5,425 bases of DNA, taken from the NCBI GenBank assembly GCA_026987055.1, contig JALSNL010000037.1:1-5425 (forward strand), written 5' to 3'. The notes under the pieces were generated by a model that worked only from the letters and a program-made list of their open reading frames with translations, made no database searches and had not been told where the DNA came from. Of the stretch, positions 1 through 5,425 are shown piece by piece; the stretch's first letter is position 1; each line of letters begins with the position of its first letter. The DNA is from Melioribacteraceae bacterium (lineage in GTDB: Bacteria; Bacteroidota; Ignavibacteria; Ignavibacteriales; Melioribacteraceae). The position numbers were made by a program, and so were the translations under genes.

Positions 1-105
1 AAACAAATAATTATAGTAATAAATCATGGGAAAAGTTAGCTTAGAATTTATTAAGTAACATATAAAATATTTTTTCTATTATTACTTACCATACACAAAT
101 TTCAT

Positions 106-124
106 ATATTTATTTTATAAATAT
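106..124. repeat. A+T-only inverted repeat in the leader of the S9 peptidase gene
   Basis: ATATTTAT (106-113) and ATAAATAT (117-124) are perfect 8-base reverse complements around a TTT loop. They end 22 bases before the ATG at 147. The right arm overlaps TATAAAT (116-122), which resembles a -10 box, and TATATTTA (105-112) is one base from the Bacteroidota -7 consensus TAnnTTTG. No convincing upstream -33/-35 element goes with either. It could be an operator, a weak leader hairpin, or chance in such A+T-rich DNA. The repeat is seen directly; any regulatory role is a guess. Confidence 0.3.
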
Positions 125-134
125 TTAAAAATCC

Positions 135-140
135 GAAGGT
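135..140 (+). promoter_or_regulatory. Ribosome binding site of the S9 peptidase gene
   Basis: GAAGGT lies 6 bases before the ATG at 147 and is the only purine-rich, G-containing stretch in the leader. The match to the Shine-Dalgarno core is partial, as is common in Bacteroidota. It supports the ATG at 147, which also places a clean signal peptide at the N-terminus. Confidence 0.5.
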
Positions 141-146
141 TTAATT

Positions 147-2222
147 ATGCGCAAAATCATCTTTTTACTTACAATTTCTATTCTTTTTTCCAATATAAAT
201 CACGCTCAAAAAAAAGCATTTACAATTGCAGATTTATATAAAATCAAAAGCATTAGCATGCCTGTAATTTCCGAGAATAATTCACGAATGCTTTTTTCAA
301 TTACTAAATATGATTTACCAAAAAATAAATCGAATACGGATATTTACATTTCAAATCTAAACGGTAAAAAACTAAGGAAACTTACTAATAGCAAATCAGC
401 AAATTACAATCCTATTTGGTGTAATAATAAAAATGGTTTTTATTTTGTTTCTTATAGAAGCGGCTCCGCACAAGTTTATTATTTATCTTTGAACGGTGGT
501 GAAGCCGAACAAATTACAAATTTTTATCCGGGTGTCAGCTCTCCGAAACTTTCACCGAATGGGAAATATTTGATTTTTACCGCTAAGGTTTTTCCCGAAT
601 GTGGAGCTGATGAAAATTGTAACAAAAAAATCACCGAGGCAATGCAAAATGGTCCAATTCAAGCACATCTTGCAGATAGTTTATTCGTTCGTCACTGGAC
701 TGAATATAACGACGGTAAATATTCCCACATTTTTTTATATGATATCCAAAACAAAGTTTATAAAGATTTAACACCGGGCTATTACAATTCCCCAACTTTT
801 GCTCCGGGTGGAAGTGATGATTATGAATTTTCTCCGGATTCAAAAAAAATAATTTTTTCATCTAAGCGAGTTAATAATCCCGAAGCATCCACTAACTCTG
901 ATATTTGGGAAGTTTCCATTGACGGAAGTAATTTAAAAAATTTAACAAAAGAAAATACTGCTTACGATGGCAATGCAAAATTTTCGCCCGATGGTAAATT
1001 TATAGCATATTTAACTCAAAAAATATCAGGATATGAATCTGACAAATGGCGTTTAGCAATACTTGATGTTACCGGTAAAAAATCAACAATACTTACCGAA
1101 AAAATTGATAATAATGTAGGTCAATTTGTTTGGGCTTCCAATTCTAAATCACTTTATTTTTCAATTGATGAAAAAGGTTACAATCCTATTCTTAAAGTTG
1201 ATATTGATACAAAAAAAATCAATTATATTCTTAAAGGTAAAAGTCTGCACGGTTTTACAGTAACAAACGATGATAAAAATATTATTTACAAATTTTCGTT
1301 TGTTCATCAACCTGCGGAAATAGGGAAATATAATTTAATTACAAAAGAGGATAAACAAATAACCGCAATCAACAAAGCATTTACAGATACAGTTGATGTA
1401 CGTAAAGCGGAAGAACTTTGGATTACCGGAAGTGAGGGGAAAAAAATTCAAGTATTTTTAGTAAAACCTCATAATTTTAATCCGGCAAAAAAATATCCTT
1501 TTATTATTAACGTTCACGGAGGACCTCAAATGCAGTGGCGTAATTCGTTCCGTGGCGATTGGCAAGTTTATCCGGGTGCCGGTTATGTTTTGGCTTTCCC
1601 AAATCCGCACGGCTCTACAGGCTTCGGCAAAGATTTTACCAGAGATATTTCTACAGGTTGGGACGGTAATGTTTATAAAGACGTAATGATGGTAATGGAC
1701 AGTTTACAAAATCTTCCCTATGTTGATAAAAACAGAATGGGAGCAATGGGCTGGTCTTACGGCGGATATTTTATGAATCTTCTACAAGCCCGTGGAAATA
1801 GGTTCAAATGTTTAGCTTCGATGATGAGTATTTTTGATCTAAAAGAATTTTATTTGGGAACGGAAGAACTTTGGTTTCCTAATTTTGATTTGAACGGTCC
1901 ACCTTGGAAAAATAAGGAATTATATAAAAAACAATCACCAAGTAATTTTATTAATAATTTTAAAACTCCAACTTTAATTATTACCGGAGAAAAAGATTAT
2001 AGAATTCCTTACACACATAGTTTGGAATATTTTACTGCTTTACAATTAAAAGGTATTCCATCACGATTGATTATATTTAAGAATGACGGACATTGGCCAA
2101 GCTATTTCCATTCTATGCCTTTGTATTATAATGCTCATTTGGAATGGTTTCATAAATATCTCGGTGGTGCTCCGGCTCCTTGGAATTCAAAAGAAATGGT
2201 ACGAAATTTAATTTTCAATTAA
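147..2222 (+). CDS. Secreted S9-family serine peptidase, DPP5-like dipeptidyl peptidase
   Basis: This 691-residue prolyl-oligopeptidase-family enzyme should release dipeptides from the N-termini of oligopeptides in the periplasm. Residues 1-20 form a signal peptide (MRK, hydrophobic core, predicted cut NHA/QKK); there is no lipobox cysteine. Residues about 25-420 are a beta-propeller with TolB/PD40-type repeats, seen at SPNGKY (from 136), SPDSKK (from 229) and SPDGKF (from 280). The C-terminal alpha/beta hydrolase carries HGGPQ (457-461, oxyanion region) and the triad Ser537 in GWSYGGY, Asp617 in GEKDYRIPY and His649 in NDGHWPSY, with typical family spacing. The motifs RHWTEYNDGKYSH and TEELWFPNFDLNGPPW resemble DPP5 and S9C peptidases more than DPP4. 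Length matches characterised DPP5 proteins (about 680-720). All catalytic parts are present, so it looks active. Substrate preference is inferred; an acylaminoacyl peptidase is the main alternative. There is no type IX secretion domain at the C-terminus. The gene probably heads a transcript that includes meaB. Confidence 0.93.
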   Translation: MRKIIFLLTISILFSNINHAQKKAFTIADLYKIKSISMPVISENNSRMLFSITKYDLPKNKSNTDIYISNLNGKKLRKLTNSKSANYNPIWCNNKNGFYFVSYRSGSAQVYYLSLNGGEAEQITNFYPGVSSPKLSPNGKYLIFTAKVFPECGADENCNKKITEAMQNGPIQAHLADSLFVRHWTEYNDGKYSHIFLYDIQNKVYKDLTPGYYNSPTFAPGGSDDYEFSPDSKKIIFSSKRVNNPEASTNSDIWEVSIDGSNLKNLTKENTAYDGNAKFSPDGKFIAYLTQKISGYESDKWRLAILDVTGKKSTILTEKIDNNVGQFVWASNSKSLYFSIDEKGYNPILKVDIDTKKINYILKGKSLHGFTVTNDDKNIIYKFSFVHQPAEIGKYNLITKEDKQITAINKAFTDTVDVRKAEELWITGSEGKKIQVFLVKPHNFNPAKKYPFIINVHGGPQMQWRNSFRGDWQVYPGAGYVLAFPNPHGSTGFGKDFTRDISTGWDGNVYKDVMMVMDSLQNLPYVDKNRMGAMGWSYGGYFMNLLQARGNRFKCLASMMSIFDLKEFYLGTEELWFPNFDLNGPPWKNKELYKKQSPSNFINNFKTPTLIITGEKDYRIPYTHSLEYFTALQLKGIPSRLIIFKNDGHWPSYFHSMPLYYNAHLEWFHKYLGGAPAPWNSKEMVRNLIFN

Positions 2223-2243
2223 ACTAAAATAATAACTTTAATA

Positions 2244-3353
2244 GTGAAAAAAGAAAAAACATATAAACCGGATTGGCAGCCTAAAAATGCAGGCAAAGAA
2301 TTTGCAGTAAAGGTAGTGAAAGGTAAGTCTAAAGTTACAAGCAAAAAGAAAAACACTAAGACTGTTACAAAAAGAAAACAATTAACAGTTAATGATTTAG
2401 CCAAAGGAGTACTTGCTAACGATAGAAAAATTCTTGCAAAATGTATAACATTAATTGAAAGTAATTCTAAAACTCATTATCAAAAGGCAGAAAAAGTTCT
2501 TGAAAAATTATTGCCTTATGCAGGAAACTCTACAAGAGTTGGCATTACCGGTGTACCCGGAGCCGGTAAAAGCACATTGATTGAATCTCTAGGACTTTAT
2601 TTAATAAAACAAGGACACAAAGTTGCCGTACTTACTGTGGATCCCAGTAGTTCGGTTTCCAAAGGAAGTATTTTGGGCGATAAAACCAGAATGGAAAAAC
2701 TTTCGCGTGAAGCAAATTGTTTTATCCGGCCTTCCCCTTCAGGCGGAAATCTTGGTGGTGTTACCAGAAAAACCCGCGAAACAATTACAGCATGTGAAGC
2801 TGCCGGTTTTGATATTATTCTTATTGAAACCGTTGGTGTCGGTCAAAGTGAAATTACGGTTCGCTCAATGGTAGATTTCTTTTTACTTGTAATGATTGCC
2901 GGTGCGGGTGATGAATTACAAGGTATAAAAAAAGGAATTGTGGAAATAGCCGATGCATTGGTTTTTAACAAAGCGGATGGAAATAATATACAAAAAACAA
3001 ATATTGCAAAAAATGAATTTGCAAATGCTCTTCATTATCTGCAATCCTATTCAGAAGGTTGGCAACCAAAAGTATTAACAGCTTCTGCATTAACAGGAAA
3101 AGGTGTTAAAGAAATTTGGGATGTTGTAGAAGAGTTTATTTCTGTTACAAAAAATTCCGGAGTGTTTGATGAACAAAGAAAAAATCAATCTTTACAATGG
3201 ATGTATGACTTAATTGAAGAAAATCTTAAAAAGAGTTTTTACGAAAATGAAATAGTAAAAAAAGAATTAAATAAGATAGAAAAACAAATAAAAAGCGGCA
3301 AAATGTTACCAACATCTGCCGCTGAAATTTTACTTAATAAATATATTAAATGA
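2244..3353 (+). CDS. meaB: MeaB/ArgK-family P-loop GTPase, methylmalonyl-CoA mutase chaperone
   Basis: This cytoplasmic G3E-type GTPase of 369 residues belongs to the family that gates adenosylcobalamin loading and protects or reactivates B12-dependent methylmalonyl-CoA mutase. The older name, LAO/AO transport ATPase ArgK, is misleading. Visible motifs are the P-loop GVPGAGKST (103-111), TVDPSSS (131-137), ETVGVGQSE (195-203, Walker B/switch region), the guanine-specificity motif NKAD (242-245) and TASAL (279-283). LTVNDLAKGVLANDR (from 47) is the usual N-terminal helix, and residues about 310-369 are the helical dimerisation arm. The GTG start at 2244 is chosen because it follows the preceding stop by 21 bases and no in-frame ATG occurs before the P-loop; there is no clear Shine-Dalgarno site. 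Relative to MeaB and E. coli ArgK (about 330 residues) it has about 40 extra N-terminal residues, very lysine-rich (16 Lys in the first 46). The gene shares the frame and probably the transcript of the peptidase. No mutase gene is in the window, so the partner is inferred from the family. Confidence 0.93.
   Translation: MKKEKTYKPDWQPKNAGKEFAVKVVKGKSKVTSKKKNTKTVTKRKQLTVNDLAKGVLANDRKILAKCITLIESNSKTHYQKAEKVLEKLLPYAGNSTRVGITGVPGAGKSTLIESLGLYLIKQGHKVAVLTVDPSSSVSKGSILGDKTRMEKLSREANCFIRPSPSGGNLGGVTRKTRETITACEAAGFDIILIETVGVGQSEITVRSMVDFFLLVMIAGAGDELQGIKKGIVEIADALVFNKADGNNIQKTNIAKNEFANALHYLQSYSEGWQPKVLTASALTGKGVKEIWDVVEEFISVTKNSGVFDEQRKNQSLQWMYDLIEENLKKSFYENEIVKKELNKIEKQIKSGKMLPTSAAEILLNKYIK
3281..3323 (-). 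terminator. Intrinsic terminator of the minus-strand gene, inside the meaB 3' end
   Basis: AGCGGCA (3294-3300) pairs with TGCCGCT (3317-3323), and inside it ATGTT (3303-3307) pairs with AACAT (3311-3315) around a 3-base loop. This makes a 12-bp stem with one small internal loop. Read on the minus strand, the stem is followed at once by TTTTATTTGTTTT (3293-3281), a strong U-rich tract. The stem begins 33 bases past the stop codon of the minus-strand gene (3357), a normal distance. The hairpin is made by meaB codons 351-360. On the plus strand it is followed by GAAATTTTACTT, a poor tract, so it should act mainly on minus-strand transcription. Confidence 0.75.
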
Positions 3354-3356
3354 AAA

Positions 3357-5180
3357 TTATTTTGCTCCTATTAACTCAAAGGAAGGTATAAGGTCTTTCA
3401 ACAATTTTTCTACATTTTCAAGTTCGTTCAAAGCATCTTCTCTAACATCTTCAAATTTATGTTTCACTTCCTCAAAAAGATTTTTATAATATTCAATTCC
3501 GTCAACTAAGTTATTTTGGAATTTTTTAATATAAGCAATTTGTTTATCGGAATAATCATTTCCCATGTCATCAATTTTAGTTTTTAAGTAATCAACATAA
3601 AGATTCAACTCTTTGATAAAAACATTTGGTCTGTTTTTATTTGTTATAACATTAATTTTTCCATATATATGATCGACCATTTCTTTTAAAGTCATTACTC
3701 TGGAAAAATAAGCAAGATTGGGCCCCGGACAAACCGAAGTGCCATCGTTATTATAATTATTTTCTATATGGTGAATATCTTTTGTTGAATTAGCCAAACC
3801 AATACATAAGCATTCTTTAGCAATTATTTTTTCTTCTTCTTTTTTCTTTTGCTCAAACGTTAAGTCTTTTTCTTCTAACTCTTTAAGCTTATAATATTGG
3901 TATTCTCTTGACGCAGTACAAATTTTCTTATCGGTAAATTCCGTATTAAAAACCAAAAACTTTTTAGGACAAGAACTACCCGGTCTTCCTTTTTCAGCTA
4001 AACCTAATTTAACTTTTTCTTGAGTACTTCCTCGTACGGCACTGAAAGGAACACCAAGAGGAGAAATACCACTTAAATACAAATCTTTCTCTTCGGCATT
4101 TTTTAATAATTCTAAAGTTGGTTCATCTAAATTTACTGCTTCCGGAACAAGTAAAAATGGTGTTGCCCACCCGACTGAATCAAGATTATAATAATCCAAT
4201 AAAAACTCATGCTCTTCATTTGTTCCAACTCCACCTTGTGCAGTAATTAGTAGAGGCATTGCATGTTGCGGAACAGGTTTGTTTTTTTTCTTTAGCGCAT
4301 TTACTAATATTTGATGAATTTCATTTATTAAAGCATCTTTATGATTTTTAAACTCTTCTAAAATCGGACCCATTAAAAATCCATCCGAAGCAAAAGCATG
4401 TCCGCCACAATTCAGTCCCGATTCAATTCTATATTCCGAAACCCAAATGCCTTTTTTGGCAAGAAATTTACCTTGAATTAAAGCGGATCTGTAATCACTT
4501 ACTTTAAGAACTATTTTCTTTTTAATTTTGCCGTTTTCATCAGGATAAAAACCATCAAATTTTTCCAAATAACTGTATAGCCTCGGATTTAATCCTGCCG
4601 ATAAAACCAAAGATGATTCCAAATTACTTTGTGCAAAACCGCGCAAAGCAGCATGTGCATCATTATATTCGGAAGGAAGCTTTTCATTATTTCTATAATT
4701 TTCTTTATCCAATTTTGTCATAATATTTACATCAATTGAACCAACAGATAAATGTTCATCTAACCATGCATGAACTTTTTTAACATATTCATTGTTCTCA
4801 ACTAATTTATTAAATTCCTCTTTTAATTGAGCAGCATCCGGCAACATATCAAAATATTTATGAATTTCATCAACATTTTTATTGTATGATTCTTTTAACT
4901 CTTCAAATTTATTTTTTACAATTTCATCTATAAGATTAAGATATTCGGTAAACCTTTTTGCTCTAAAGTCTTCAATCTTATTAGTAATAGCTTTGAATGG
5001 AATATCTAATTTTTTTGAATAATATTCTCTCATATTTTCCGCTAGAATATCATCGACAATTGATATCACCGATGAAATACCATATTTAGCAACTTTTACA
5101 GGTGTATCAATAGTAAAACCGGTTCCCATAACCGGTATGTGAAAAGTGTGTTTATTTTCTTGCTTTTTCATGTTCCCCAT
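3357..5180 (-). CDS. Uncharacterised large protein with nitronate monooxygenase/PfaD-like FMN TIM-barrel motifs
   Basis: This 607-residue protein has no signal peptide or membrane segment. I recognise it as a conserved but unnamed type, without known function. Several parts match FMN-dependent barrels of the nitronate monooxygenase/FabK/PfaD kind. HIPVMGTGFTIDTPVKVAKYG (from 14) resembles the first strand and helix. IVLKVSDYRSALIQGKFLAKKG (223-244) leads to NCGGHAF (257-263), matching the AGGH segment with His261. LLITAQGGVGTNEE (310-323) matches the phosphate-binding AAGGIGT loop, followed by DSVGWATPFLLVPEA (334-348). Nitronate monooxygenases have about 320-380 residues. The excess here is a charged helical stretch at about 45-180, a cysteine-bearing region (404-484) and a coiled-coil-like C-terminus (about 520-600). 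An FMN-linked oxidoreductase is therefore inferred; substrate and partners are unknown. The start at 5180 has no clear ribosome binding site, and Met4 (5171) is an alternative. The gene stands alone, converging on meaB with a 3-bp gap. Confidence 0.85.
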   Translation of the reverse strand: MGNMKKQENKHTFHIPVMGTGFTIDTPVKVAKYGISSVISIVDDILAENMREYYSKKLDIPFKAITNKIEDFRAKRFTEYLNLIDEIVKNKFEELKESYNKNVDEIHKYFDMLPDAAQLKEEFNKLVENNEYVKKVHAWLDEHLSVGSIDVNIMTKLDKENYRNNEKLPSEYNDAHAALRGFAQSNLESSLVLSAGLNPRLYSYLEKFDGFYPDENGKIKKKIVLKVSDYRSALIQGKFLAKKGIWVSEYRIESGLNCGGHAFASDGFLMGPILEEFKNHKDALINEIHQILVNALKKKNKPVPQHAMPLLITAQGGVGTNEEHEFLLDYYNLDSVGWATPFLLVPEAVNLDEPTLELLKNAEEKDLYLSGISPLGVPFSAVRGSTQEKVKLGLAEKGRPGSSCPKKFLVFNTEFTDKKICTASREYQYYKLKELEEKDLTFEQKKKEEEKIIAKECLCIGLANSTKDIHHIENNYNNDGTSVCPGPNLAYFSRVMTLKEMVDHIYGKINVITNKNRPNVFIKELNLYVDYLKTKIDDMGNDYSDKQIAYIKKFQNNLVDGIEYYKNLFEEVKHKFEDVREDALNELENVEKLLKDLIPSFELIGAK

Positions 5181-5193
5181 TTACTTTCATTTC

Positions 5194-5231
5194 TTATTTG
5201 AACTAATATTTCATTAAATGTATAAAATAAC
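5194..5231 (-). repeat. Direct repeat, gene-proximal copy, upstream of the FMN-barrel-like gene
   Basis: Read on the minus strand this 38-base element begins GTTATTTTATACATTTAATG and ends CAAATAA, 13 bases before the start codon. It matches the copy at 5288-5324 at about 31 of 38 positions with one gap; the first 23 bases match at 20. It sits where a promoter or leader would be, but no consensus promoter is clear. The alignment was made by eye in A+T-rich DNA. Confidence 0.5.
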
Positions 5232-5287
5232 CAAATAATTATTAATAAACCATCCCATTTACTGTATATGTTCTGTTTTTACTAAAA

Positions 5288-5324
5288 TTATTTGTAAAAT
5301 TTTTCATAATATGTATAAAACAAC
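5288..5324 (-). repeat. Direct repeat, distal copy, upstream of the FMN-barrel-like gene
   Basis: This 37-base partner begins GTTGTTTTATACATATTATG on the minus strand and also ends CAAATAA. Its start lies 93 bases from the start of the proximal copy. Further along, the 10-base word AGTAAATGGG occurs in the same order after both copies (5263-5254 here, and 5185-5176 over the real start codon). This suggests an old tandem duplication of the leader and gene start that has since decayed. Confidence 0.5.
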
Positions 5325-5425
5325 TTAAAATAGTATGTATCTGTAATCTATATCAGCAATTCATAGTCAAAAATTCAATATGTATTGGCGAGTCTTCCTC
5401 CTATCCGACTTTTTGTTACGCTATT

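Noticed and set aside
1..44. Possible C-terminal tail of an upstream plus-strand gene (frame ending TNNYSNKSWEKLA, stop at 42-44; another frame stops at 37-39)
   Set aside because: Only 12-13 codons are visible and two frames are equally open, so neither can be supported.
36..77. Hairpin TTAGCTTA/TAAGTAA followed by a T-run, as a terminator of an upstream gene
   Set aside because: The stem is nearly all A-T with a bulge and the T-run is offset; such structures arise easily by chance here.
631..861. 76-codon minus-strand ORF
   Set aside because: It lies wholly within the well-supported peptidase gene on the other strand and shows no domain-like features.
2219..2404. 61-codon minus-strand ORF with hydrophobic, membrane-like stretches
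   Set aside because: The hydrophobic residues come from reading lysine-rich (AAA/AAG) codons of meaB in reverse; it is a shadow.
2623..2874. 83-codon plus-strand ORF
   Set aside because: It overlaps the MeaB nucleotide-binding core in another frame, and the MeaB motifs are unambiguous.
5218..5385. Four copies of ATGTAT (5218, 5311, 5335, 5380) as regulator binding sites
   Set aside because: Two are part of the duplicated leader and the other two are single short A+T-rich words with irregular spacing; no operator pattern can be argued.
5391..5415. AGTC/GACT hairpin followed by TTTTTG near the right edge, as a terminator
   Set aside because: Only 4 base pairs around a 12-base loop; too weak.

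Overview
The window is A+T-rich (roughly 70%), carries three long genes on tight spacing, and relies little on Shine-Dalgarno sites. The genes are a secreted S9 dipeptidyl peptidase of the DPP5 kind, a MeaB-type GTPase with the N-terminal tail style of Bacteroidota relatives, and a large FMN-barrel-like protein of a type I associate with that phylum. I infer a member of the Bacteroidota or of the wider FCB group (for example Ignavibacteria). This rests on protein style, not on a marker gene.

Layout: positions 1-146 are an A+T-rich leader with an 8-bp inverted repeat and a modest ribosome binding site. At 147-2222 (+) lies the exported S9 peptidase. After 20 untranslated bases and a GTG start, 2244-3353 (+) encodes the MeaB/ArgK-family chaperone GTPase of methylmalonyl-CoA mutase, probably in the same transcript. 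A convergent gene at 3357-5180 (-) ends 3 bp from the meaB stop. Its best intrinsic terminator lies inside the last codons of meaB (hairpin 3294-3323, U-rich tract toward 3281). Positions 5181-5425 are the upstream region of that gene and hold a diverged direct repeat of about 38 bp.

Functionally, the peptidase would release dipeptides in the periplasm. MeaB would protect and reload the B12-dependent mutase that links succinyl-CoA to propionate metabolism. Both fit an amino-acid-fermenting or propionate-cycling lifestyle, but no mutase gene is in the window, so that link is inference. The third gene is the least understood. Its motifs match the nitronate monooxygenase/PfaD-type FMN TIM barrel, but it is nearly twice the usual nitronate monooxygenase length, with a helical insertion and a cysteine-rich C-terminal part. 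I see no CRISPR array, tRNA, rRNA, insertion sequence or defence system.
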